In this document: positions 20,742 to 31,421 of the stretch, one piece after another
Numbering within the stretch: the first letter of the stretch is position 1
Layout: the number at the start of each line of letters is the position of its first letter
NCBI RefSeq assembly: GCF_001641265.1
Contig: NW_020167534.1
Location: 496,001 to 560,000, forward strand
Source of the DNA: Pseudogymnoascus destructans
Lineage: Eukaryota > Ascomycota > Leotiomycetes > Thelebolales > Thelebolaceae
Reading direction: 5' to 3'
DNA length: 64,000 nt
Translations under genes and position numbers: made by a program
Notes under the pieces: model-generated
Told to the model about the DNA's origin: nothing
The model's input: the letters and a program-made list of their open reading frames with translations, nothing else
Databases searched by the model: none

Positions 20742-21460
20742 AAATACCATATTTTAGAATTTGCAGCGGCAGACTGATAGATAGGCACAATGGTACGATT
20801 AATCTCATATATTCAATTTCAGGGTGTGCTGGCTCACGCCTAGATTCACACACCCAAGTGAGGGCTGGTTGCGCAGCGTGTATATCATTTCTTTTATTGC
20901 CTAGCCAACAGTGTTTCCCGAGAACTACTCGTTGCGAGTACTACTTGAGGAATTACTTGAGTAGTACTCGACTCGAAGAAATCTGAACAGGCCTACAAAT
21001 AGCGTACATAGGCCCATAGATTAGGTAGTAATTTAATTAATCTGCATACCTACTATGAAGCTTCTGCTCCATTTGCCGAAGAGACTGATTACGGTTATCG
21101 GGGATTACCACACAAATTTGTGTGTAGTTCTCTGTATTCCGGAATTACCTCCAACAGTTTAGTTGTTGACAAACTCAACAATTTTTGCAAGATAATAATA
21201 ATTAGGAGACATTTGGAGCCTTAAATATTAAAGATATAAACCGTGTCAGTGATGTGTGTGATTTAAATAACTGATTCGACCAGTTAATACTTCACTACAT
21301 CCGTCGCGACGGCAATGAATTTTTGCATCTGAAGCCACCAAGTCAAGATGCTGTGTTTGTATGTGCTTACAGAGGATATCAATGCGTTTAAACACCTTGT
21401 CTTCTTTGCTGGTCCAGCCTCCTCGTCCGACTTACAGAGATCACATGTCAACTCTGGCCC
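20742..21460. other. AT-rich spacer
   Basis: No coding signal. A short near-palindrome of alternating ACTACTCG/CGAGTACT motifs lies at about 20924-20972; otherwise nothing recognisable. Confidence 0.4.
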
Positions 21461-23636
21461 TTAGATCTGCTGAACACTCGCAATCGTCTTATTTTTATAC
21501 ATCTTCTGGACATCAGAGAGATGTTCCGGCTGTTGCTTCTCTAACTTCAGTCCCTTATACTTGCGAGGGCATCCTTGTCTGTTGCAGATCAGTGCCAGGT
21601 TATCGACGAAAGCGATCCATAGTTCAATGACCTGATCCTCATCTAAATCATTAAGTGACATGCCTAGCATTTTGACAATTGCAGCTTGCTCCTTGAGTTC
21701 GTACTTCTTTGGAGGGGAGGTGAGAGCATCAGCAGGGAAGATACCCTGCATTTGTCGAGTGACCTCCTCCGTGTGGACGTTTATATGAAATTCTTTGATA
21801 GTCTTCTCAAGTAATGCATCGCTTAATTGGCATCTCAAATTGTTTATATTAGCTTGAGCCTCTTTATGCTGCTCGAACAACTTCGTTCCCTGAGCCGCCT
21901 TGATCGTGGTGTAGCCCTTCAGCTTGATCTCTTAGCCATATGTGTTACGTAAAGCAGCTGCCTTGACGATGTCTGGATGATTTTTAATCTCAAGCTTCTG
22001 CTCATCTGTAAGGCATGAAGGGCATCTCCCATGACGAGCTAGCTGGCCGACTCTTCGTATGAGATCGTCTCGTCATGGTGTGCCTAGATAGATGCCTTGG
22101 CAGTCTTTGTTGATGAAGTCTGGCATGTAGTACCGCTCGTAAACATCCCCACTATTGCCCATAATATGTCTGCGTTCCTCGGAGGTCAGTGCATCTATGA
22201 CAGCATATATTAGCAAATAGGACAGCAAATACTACCAGAAGAATAGAGATCAAAAGGATTAATATCATACCATTTAGCTCCTTCCCGGAACCTCGCCGTA
22301 GGCCATATAGCTTGAGCGCCTTCTCATATCCCATCACCCGACCAAGGGGAACAAAGTAATATTGATACTTCGCATACTGGAAAGGTTTGGTCTTAGAAAT
22401 ACGGACTCCATTAGCAGTGACCTCGACGTCATGGAAGATAGGCCGCTCTGCCCATTTGTCGTCCCATTCAAGTGTTATGCGGTCAGCGTCTAGAGGGACA
22501 ACTAGATTGTAAGTATAAGATTTGAATTCGTTTTTGAACGCGTTATCAGCAAGAGCAAGTGCTAGCATAAAGCTGACTGCACAGCATGATAGGTCTTCCC
22601 CTTCATAGAATGTAAACTTCTTCCTGTTTAAATCAGTAAATTGCAGAAGCAACGCAGCTTGGCTCCTGCACATAGGTACCACTTACTTCTTAGATTTCCC
22701 TCCAGACCTTTTAATATGCTTGAGGTTTAAAGTCATGACGATTATTGGCCGTTTCCCTTTAACCGTAGAAGGAAAGAGATGAAATGTGATATCTGAATAG
22801 AGCAGAGGACGCTTCCCAACAAGGGCTTTTGGCCTCGAGCTTGTGCAGCCACCAAAATCCATGAGTAATGATTCTTGTACCCGGAGTCATTCATGGGGAT
22901 ATAACTCTGTATCATTTACCCAGTTGCCATGTTGTAGATTGCATAGATCATCAACAAACAATGCGTACTTCTCCTTTTCGGACGTGTCAAGCTCGAGATA
23001 TTGCGGGATCCACTGTTTCAAAGTTAGCATCGTCCAGCTAAATACTAAGAGGGGCAACTTACGTTATGAATATCAAATAAAATGTCGTCAGTCATATATC
23101 CATGCTGAGGGTCTTCCAGTATGTTAGATGGAGGATTCTTTTGTTATGCGTGAGTTTTCATATCGCCAGCAGAGGTATGCCTTGAAAATGGGTGCTTCAC
23201 CCTTAGCAAGGGCCTCTGATGGATTATCGCCAAGTACGAAATCGAGATCTTCATCCTCAGGGGCAGCTTCTTTCTCGCCCTTTAACTTCACCCAAAACCT
23301 ACCAAGCAAGGGTTAGCAAAGATGTCTACATGCGCATAGCTAACCAATAATGAAGACTTACAGCGCCCAAAATTTCTCTGCCCTCACTATCATAATCTTC
23401 GTATCGTCACTGTGGTTTGATAGGTTGACACCTGCTTTACCAAAATCTGCTATCTTCCGCCGGTAGGACACGGTTTCAGCAGAACCAGATTCACTTTCAA
23501 ACTGAGAATTGTAGCTAGAATCTAAGCGCAGCTTATTGCCAGCATGTAAAGATGCTAATTGCTTGCGGCGATGTATGTTTTTCTTTTTAATCCGCAGTTC
23601 ATAGAGTCGCCGTTGTTCCTCCACGTTTGCTGGCAT
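21461..23636 (-). pseudogene. DUF3435 tyrosine recombinase (Starship captain-like), decayed
   Basis: Fragments in order on the minus strand follow the layout of the fungal DUF3435/crypton-like tyrosine recombinases. They are: an N-terminal basic start (MPANVEEQRRLYELRIKKKN); a segment split by a 63-nt intron (23299-23361, GTAAGT..TAG); YALFVDDLCNLQH; YPHE then TSSRPKALVG with the first active-site Arg; and LNLKHIKRSGGKSKK. Then come the box MGYEKALKLYGLRRG, the likely active Tyr in YERYYMPDF, and a Cys pair (RCPSC). In-frame stops lie after YPHE (TGA), after KSKK, after YLGTP (TGA) and after NTYG (TAA), and there is at least one frameshift near 23130. An ATG at ~23679 in another frame may be the ancestral start. 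These recombinases insert very large cargo-carrying elements (Starships); this copy cannot be active as read. Confidence 0.75.
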
Positions 23637-23937
23637 GGCAGAAGGGACTCCAACTCAGCCATTGTGAAGCCCTACACATTGGGCGTGGTGTTGAGGAAGT
23701 TGTGAGGGTAGATTGGCCATAAAGAGAGTGTATATTGCAAAAGGTGGCAGTGAATGAGATCAACAGCTATGGTGTTCAGGCTGGGAGATTGCGCTCGACG
23801 TTGTTCTCGATATTCCAAGAAGCATGTATTCCTTGGATCTGCAATATCGCCTGTAACAACCTGATTCTCTAGCTGTGTTGGCTGTAGAATAATTATGGAT
23901 GATGAAAGAGTGAAAGATAAAGACAGTTGTAATGGTG

Positions 23938-24860
23938 GGTGCACCAGATGTGAGTATCTAGCCACCCAAGGAAGGGATGATTTTACTAAGACAACACACT
24001 GTCTTAGGAAACAGAGCCAAAGGGTCGTAGCTTAGACTATTCCACAATGCAGCAATCAGGTGTATGATGTAGTGGAGTGGTTTAGACAAGTTATAACAAA
24101 TGTTGAGTCTGAGAACTCAGGGATAAGGGATAAGTCAGAGGTTAGCACCTCACTGACTTTTCAGAAACAAGGAGTAACAAGATCAATGCTTGGAAGCTTG
24201 GAAAAGACGTGGAAGTATGTGATAGTCGATTTACTGTATTGTCTGCTTGCCCTTTCTTAAGGAAAGGGCAATCCTATTTATGCTAAAGGAGTGTAGTTCT
24301 CTCATTTTCCATGACTTTCCATGACTAACCAGGCTTGGTAACTGTAGTCGACGTAAGAGAATCCCATAGAACCATTTCCTAGGTTCCTAGCCTATAGGAA
24401 GTGAAAGGAGGTCCAAGGTCAGAGTACCCCTATAGACAGATTATGTCATAACTTAACCAATCTTGTGGGTAACTAAGGAGCAATGACATGTAATGAACCA
24501 TAGAGGGTTGTAGAAGCTTTTGGAGCTATCGTTCATGTTCCTAGGCCTCTAGTTGATAGAGATATGTCATGTGTAGTATTAGCCCAGTAGCTAAGGAGTG
24601 ATGTCATGTAATGAATCATAGAGGGTTGTAGAGATATGCTATGTGGTAATATCGGCCCAGTAACTAAGGGGCGATGATGTGTAATGAATCATAGAGGGTT
24701 GTAGCAATCGTTGAGTAGTATTGCTCTTGTTGTTGGTGTGACAAGCCAAAATATGTATAGTGACTTGTAGGTTTGAGGAGGAGATTTCTAAGTTTGCTCT
24801 TGAGTTTGATAGCAAACTGAGTGCAACGAATGTCAGTATGACACGAATGTCAGTATGACA
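23938..24860 (-). repeat. Family A LTR, probable 3' LTR of element 2
   Basis: The plus strand reads TGTAATGGTGG to GTCAGTATGACA; the last 17 bp (CGAATGTCAGTATGACA) are duplicated. There is no TSD (ACAGT left, TTCAC right), unlike the solo copy at 19177. On the minus strand the bases just before it (24861-24877, AAGAGGAAGTGGGTGAA) are purine-rich and fit a polypurine tract, which is why I assign it to element 2. Confidence 0.65.
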
Positions 24861-25643
24861 TTCACCCACTTCCTCTTGTTTGTTTCCTTACAACAACAAC
24901 GCCAGCGAACTCCGCCACTCCGAAACTGGTAAGTGGCCCCCTCTGTTCATATAGCTGTATACTAACTGATTGTTTAGAATATACAATTCCACATGAATGA
25001 GTAGGTGACGGGAACACGCTCGGCGCGCAGGTGATAACGTGGGCTGGACTGACGGGATTATAGATCCCAACTTGAAGATGCTGGTCCCGCCTCCTGCCGG
25101 AGCCCTGTCGGTCGCTTTCCGCGTCCTCTGTCTGCGTTGCCTTCAGGCCAAAGCTCGGGGAGTCCAGGCACATGCCTGCATCTGGTCTCCCTCATCGTCG
25201 AAGTGCGAGTACTGCACTGCCCAGCACTCTCCCTGCATCTCGGTGCGTTTCCTTGTGGTGTTCAGTTGGTTGGTTGTAGCTGACCATCGGGTGGATAGCT
25301 GCCCTGGTTCCTCGATGAGGAGTACCGCGCCCTCATTGCCGCTGAAACGGCCGTCCCCGTCGTCGCCACCAACATCGTGGCTGCTGCCGCGGAGGCAAAT
25401 CGGGTGGCCCTTGTGGCCGCCTAGAGCGTTCCCAAGTTCCGCTCCGGGTCAGAGCGTGATTCTTATGAGGCTCGCGCCACGCGCGCCGCCATCGAGGCGG
25501 AATTCGCCGTGAGTATACCCCTTCCCCTGTGTTGTTTCAGTGCTGACGCGGTTTAGCAAATCTGGTCGTCTCTGCACCGTCTTCGGATGGAGCAGGAGAG
25601 CGTGCCGGCGCTCTTGGAGGAAGTGGTGGCTGCCGTGGGCAAG

Positions 25644-26118
25644 TGTAACGCTGACTTCTAAACGATAGAAGACACAGAGGTTCTCTTGCGTAAAGGTTTA
25701 CTTATCAGAGGAGGCAGGGGATCAGACACAAAGGCTTCAAGTAACACGTTACTAGTATATAACAAATACTGTATTGAGTTGAGCACGAAGCTCCTATCTA
25801 AGGAAATACTATCTACTTATATAGTGGCGTCGTGCCTAGTGGACTCTTGGGAACTCACTCGAGTCCTCGGAGTCCTGGACTCTTAGGACTCTTCTCATCA
25901 TCCTGCGAGTCCATCACGTGCCTAGTGGACTCCTGGGAACTCACTCGAGTCCTCGGAGTCCTGGACTCTTAGGACTCTTCTCATCATCCTGCGAGTCCGT
26001 CACGTGATACTTTCGGAACTACTATTCCCCGCTGCCCCTCCAGGTACCAGGGCCGGTCTCATGCGACCTCCCTCCTTCCTGTCCTGTAGTTGGCCAGCCT
26101 TCTTGTTCCGTCGTAACA
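25644..26118 (-). repeat. Solo L1 LTR (475 bp) with perfect TSD GCAAG
   Basis: It is the reverse complement of the LTR at 2588, flanked by GCAAG at 25639-25643 and 26119-26123. It is inserted in the last exon of the antisense Cys-rich gene of element 2. Confidence 0.95.
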
Positions 26119-26168
26119 GCAAGCTGCCTACAGTCGCCGTCGCAGCCGCGATGGTTCCAGTCTGCTCT

Positions 26169-26412
26169 TGTAAGGATGTCCTCTAAGGAGCAGACAAGGA
26201 GCAGACTCTGAGTAGCTGCGGGTCACGTGTGATCATTTGGGCGGGCTAACTGAGTTGGAGGGGTTTCGGGTACTTGAGGGAAATGACTCACGGGGTTCCC
26301 CCTTCATCTTTTTTGTATCCTTTGTAGTAGACCTATAGGATAGCATCCGTTTAGCCTCCGACTCGCACTCTCATATGCTATTACTGTGAGCTGGGTGCCC
26401 TGTGTCCATACA
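26169..26412 (+). repeat. Solo LTR, family S, short form (244 bp)
   Basis: It begins TGTAAGGATG and ends TCCATACA, flanked by GCTCT and TCTCT (4 of 5). About 180 bp of its 3' part matches 16640-16800 in reverse complement. The 5' part is shorter than in the 372-bp copy. Confidence 0.8.
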
Positions 26413-26480
26413 TCTCTGGTCGGAGGAAGGAGGGGGAGGGAGAGGGGGAGGGCACCTTTGGTGCGGAGTATGGGGAGTAA

Positions 26481-26550
26481 GGGGGGGGGGTAAAAGGGGG
26501 GGGGTAAAAAGGGGGGGGTAAAAGGGGGGGGGGTAAAAGGGGGGGGGGGG
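26481..26550 (+). repeat. G-tract repeat (G8-12 separated by TAAAA)
   Basis: Five runs of eight or more G are separated by TAAAA or TAAAAA. It starts directly after the stop codon of the antisense Cys-rich gene. Strong potential to form a G-quadruplex; runs of this kind are also prone to assembly errors. Confidence 0.9.
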
Positions 26551-28072
26551 ACCCTGTGTCGGAGGGACTCGGGCCTGGCTCTTCACGTGGGGTCGCTTCG
26601 ACCCTTCGTCTCTCATGGTGGTAGCCATCTGTTGCGACGCCGGTGAGACATTTGGGAAGGGTGGCTCCCGCAAGGGTTGCGGTGGTGAGTGCGCCCTGGC
26701 TCGGAGGGTAATTAGTTTAGGGTCGTAGGTAGCAACGACTCTGTTTTTCCTGCTTTGTCGTCCCTTCCATGATCTATGATCCGGAAGACCCAATCTGGCA
26801 CGATTACACGTCCTTCAGCTCTCTGAAAAACCTAGGCAAGGAGGCTCCCTCGCCACGTTACTGGCTCTTATGGCTGGGTGTCATGATCATGGTGGGCTCT
26901 CCCCTCTCCCATGCCATAACCCATCCGGGTAAGTCTCGCGGTGGTCCTGGTAGTTTTGGGTGTTCCGCATGAAACTCTCTGAGTTTATGAGGAGAGTTCA
27001 TGAAATTCGTCGCTGGGTACCACTCCGGGTCCGGATCGTATCCTACCCAGCTAACCTGGTATTGTAGTTGCTTCCGTCGGAGCCTCACAGCAAGGATCTT
27101 TTTCACTTGCCATTCCTCCTGGCCGTTTATCATTTTGCTGCTAGGCTCAGGTGGTTCTTACCCTAGTAGAGGGTCATTCAGAGCCTTAATAAGGACGTCA
27201 GGTGAGAAAACATCATGTATTTGAGAACCAGTAGGTAGTTCTATTCAAAATGCATGTCCGACCCATTCAAGCACCGTATATGGTCCGACCCATTGTTGGC
27301 CCAACTTGCGGCTGGGGCGATAGTTCTTCAGATTTTTGGTTGACAGGTATACTCTATCACCTACATCCCAGTCGATGGCCCTTCGGCGTCGGTTCGCGTG
27401 CTTAGACGTATCCTCTTGTGCTTTTGCCATGTTCTCCCTTGCGTGAGCCCATGCAGTATGCATTCGGTCGGCAACCGCTTTGGCTTCATTTTGGTTCAGA
27501 GTCTCCAGGGGGTTGGTGCATTTTGGGGTGTCCCAATCCCAACTTGTACGCAGATCAGTTCCGTACTTGAGTCGGTAGGGGGTCATTCCAATGGATGCGT
27601 GGGGCAACGCCATTTGCACTCGGTACATTATGGGAATGAGCTCACTCCAGTTGTCTTCGTAGTAAGATACAAAAGGCCTCAGTCTCTGGTCAATGTATCA
27701 GTTCATGATTTCTGTCTGTCTGTCGGTCTGCTTATGGTAGGCAGTTGACAGCTTCACCTTTACGCCGATGATTCGGCAAAACTCTTGCCAAAAGGAGGAG
27801 ACAAACTGTGGTCCGCGGTCGCTGATGATCAACTCCGGAGTGTGTCCGAATCGATATATCCATTCGATGAACAACTGTGCCATTTGACGGGCATTGGTGG
27901 TCTTATGGCACGGTATAGTCACCGAACTCTTTCCGAGTCGATCCATAAACACTAAGATACTATCGTATCCATGCTTGTCCTTTGGAAACTCTTTAAAGTC
28001 CATCGTTAGGTGTTGCATAGGGTATTTGGGTACTGGTAGCGGGTGTAGGAATCCTTGTTGCTTGGTGACATT

Positions 28073-28330
28073 TGTCACGGTTCACCAAGGCATAGGGCGC
28101 CAGTTGGGTATTATGAATTAAACCCAATCTAGAGAAGAAAGGAAAGAGAAGAGGAGCACTCGAGCAGTGGCTCGATCTATATACAGCTATGTTGTTGTGG
28201 AGTGAATTCTCTTTAGCGAGACTAGTTCTGAGAATTCACTCCACAACTGAAAACTTCGCTCCAACCCCGGAAAGCTCCCCACACCCCTGAACCCCCACTC
28301 GAGCTGCAAGGCGCACTTGATATCGTAACA
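28073..28330. repeat. Solo LTR, family C (258 bp), perfect TSD ACATT
   Basis: It begins TGTCACGG and ends ATCGTAACA, flanked by ACATT at 28068-28072 and 28331-28335. It lies in the integrase region of element 2. An internal inverted repeat (GTGGAGTGAATTCTC / GAGAATTCACTCCAC) lies at 28197-28246. Orientation unresolved. Confidence 0.88.
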
Positions 28331-28397
28331 ACATTGGTATGAGAAAGCCGACATGTCACACAATTCTTCACATAGCGCAAACAATCTGCTTCCATCT

Positions 28398-28855
28398 GTA
28401 ATGGTGGGTGCACCAGATATGAGAATCTAGCCACCCAAGGAAGGGATGAATTTACTAAGACAACACACTGTCTTAGGAAACAGAGCCAAAGGGTTGTAGC
28501 TTAGACTATTCCACAACGCAGCAATCAGGTGTATGATGTGGTGAAGTGGTTTAGACAAGTTGCAACAAATGTTGAGTTTGAGAACTCAGGGGTAAGTCAG
28601 AGGTTAGCACCTCACTGACTTTTCAAAAACAGAGAATAACAAGATCAATGCTTGGAAGCTTGTAAAAGACGTGGAAGTATGTGATAGTCGATTTACTGTA
28701 TTGCCTGCTTGCCCTTTCTTAAGGAAAGGGCAATCCTATTTATGCCAAAGGAGTGTAGTTCTCTCATTTTCCATGACTTCATGATTAACCAGGCTTGGTA
28801 AATGTATTAGAAATCAAGTGCGACCCACAACTAGCTTGCTAATCATGTAGTGAAC
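28398..28855 (-). repeat. Truncated family A LTR (458 bp)
   Basis: Nearly identical to 19177-19634, then ends abruptly in element 2 sequence. There is no TSD, and its junctions coincide with loss of part of the integrase zinc finger, so it is a rearrangement product rather than a clean insertion. Confidence 0.85.
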
Positions 28856-31421
28856 TTCATGCGCTTCTCAGATTAGTTTCGTACATAGCTCGGTGTGGCG
28901 ATTTACACATAGCCGGCCTTTGTCTAGAAGAAGCTGGTCGTTTATCACGAACCCGTCAGGTAGGGGGAGTTTCGCACGTGTCTCTGTAAACGACTCTCTG
29001 TTGTCCGCACATAAGCCTCTATTAAATTGAAAGGCATCTGGGGCTTGGAGGTGTCCATCGAATTAATGGATGCTATGTAGCTCTCCGCGAGTTCGGCGCT
29101 GATTCGGGGGTGCAGGAGGCTTGGACCTAACAATACCCTCACCCTACTATCAAGCTTGACTTTCTGCTGCGTTACCAAGTCTTGGTCTCTTCGGCTTAGA
29201 ATATCTGCCTTCTGGTTATTCTTGCCGTGGTGTACGTAATGCAGAAGTTGAATTGGGAGAGTAGTTCCATCCACCGAACCTGCTTCGCGGTGAGAATCTT
29301 GGTAGACATGAAATATTCCAACGAACGGTGATCAGTGTAGACATCAACTCGGTGGTGTACCGAAGCCAACTCGGGCCTCCATTTTCTGAAGGCTTTCACG
29401 ATTGCGAACAGTTCCTTGTCGTGGATCTCCCAGTTGATCTCGTGTCCGGATAGGACGTGACTGTAGAAGCTTACGGGGTACCATCGCTTTCAGGGTGTTC
29501 CTGGGACAGGACACCAGCTACCACTCCATCAGAGGAGTCAGTCTCCAGCTTCGTAGGCAATTCGGGGTTGAAGTGGTGAAGTGCCTGTACCACTAAAAGT
29601 TGTCGTCGCAATTCCTCGAACGCATCCTCACATTTGTCTATCCACCGGAACGGCTCCGAGGGACTAGTAATAGTTGTGAGGGGCTTTGCTATTTTGCCGA
29701 AATCTCGAATGAATTGCCAGTAGAAGCCACAAAAGCCTAGGTAGGACTTCACACCTGTAACGGTAGTCAGTCGGATCCAGTTGCGAAGGGGCTCGTTCTT
29801 GTCAGGGTCCGCTTCGACACCAGAAGTAGTAAGGATATATCCTAAGTACTTCGTCCGGGTAACGTTGAATTCGCATTTCTTTATATCGGCTTGAAGTCAG
29901 GGCTTCTCAGAGATGCTGTAGGACCTTATGCACATGGTCTACGTGTTCCGTAGGGTCCTCGATAGATTAGGATGTCGTCTAGGTAGGCAGTACAGAAGTC
30001 ATCCAAATATTGCATTAGGACATCGTTCATATACTGCTGATAGGTTGCGGGACCGTTCGTCAGGCCAAACGGCAACACTTTGCATCTGTAGGTTCCATAG
30101 CGAGTCCGAAAGGTAGTGTACTCTTCTGAGTCGGGGTGCATTCGTATACGATGGAAGGCTTGTCTAATATCTAGCTTCGTGAAGATTTTGGCTTTCGACA
30201 CCCATCCTAGTAGTTCGTCGATACGCGGGATGGGGTAGGGATCGTTCCGGGTGAGACCATTTAACTTCCGGTAATTGATGCAAAATCTTAATTTGCCATC
30301 CGCTTTCTTTACGAATAGGATAGGGGACACAAAGGGGCTGTTGCTGTTGATGATGAATCCCTTTTCCAGGTTTTCCAGCAGGTATTGCTTGGTAGCCTTA
30401 AGCTCTTCAGTGCCTTGTCGGTAGAGCGGGGAGAAGGCGTTTGGTAAAGGAGCTTCGAGCTGTATCTTATGGTCGTATATGCGGTGTGGAGGGATCCGAT
30501 CTGATTCCGACTTTGAAAAGACATTGGCATAGCTTTGGTGCATATGCGGAAGCTTCTGCTGGATGAGGCGGAGCTTTTCTTCGTCCTCTACCAACTCCTT
30601 TTCATGGATGATCTAGTCAATTTCGTAGATGCTAGTCTGAAAGAACTCAGAGTCGCTTCACATCATCTTGTGATGGAAGGCATTGGCACTGATTTCGCAT
30701 ATCCGTATGGACGTGAAGCTAGGTACCAGTTTCACTAGTAGTGTGGGAAAAACCTCATTGGTTTCGGGTAGGGCTCGGTGGCATATCAGTGATCTCTTCA
30801 TAGCCTGAAGTTATCACTTTCAGTTCATCGAGCGTCCGCCTGTGTGGCGTCTGTCTTAGCAGTGGATTGCAGCATCCCTGCAATTCGCATCCGGCTGGTA
30901 TGCGGGATGTCGAATGGACGTTTCTCGCATGTAGTAGGGCAAGGTGATCTCCTTGCTCCAGCTAGGAGTCAGCGGGTACTCCTTTGGCCATACTAACCGG
31001 CTCTTTGCAGAGTCAAGTGGTATTCGGAAGCGGCTGAAAAGCTTCTTCTCAATTATCACATCTTGTGCTCCGAGGTCCAGGAGTACAAAGGGGCAGTTAT
31101 ATATCCAGCGTCCATCGACTGTTAAGTGTAACCGAATATACTCTGATACGTGGCCTTGGATTTTGCACTGAAATCCACTTATGGGTACAGAATAGGGTAG
31201 TTTCCGTATGGGGCTCTGAAGTGCTTTCGACAGTCGTATTGCCAAAGGCTTGTTAATGATGAGGTAGCCATTTGCTCCTGTGTCTGCTAGGGACTTCGTT
31301 TGCACCCCAAGTCCATTCATACTCAGGGTCATGTCGACTAAGAACTGGGTGCCTCCCAGGAGTTCTCGTAAGTCTAGTCCTCGCAGGTCACATTTGCGTA
31401 GACCTAGGAAGGAGCCTTCTC

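Larger units (their letters stand above)
25078..26480 (+). pseudogene. Antisense Cys-rich gene of element 2, split by two solo LTRs
   Basis: Exons 25078-25242, 25299-25508 and 25557 onward are in one frame across two GT-AG introns (56 and 48 nt). Ignoring the L1 solo LTR with its TSD and the S-family solo LTR with its TSD, the frame runs on to TAA at 26480, 189 codons in all. Two CxxC pairs occur near the start (CLRCLQAK, then HACIWS and KCEYC), followed by an Ala-rich helical stretch and a Gly/Glu tail. One TAG at 25422-25424 (possible CAG to TAG) breaks it. It lies between the polypurine tract and pol of element 2 and converges with pol, as the 188-codon ORF of element 1 does. Function unknown. 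Confidence 0.55.
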
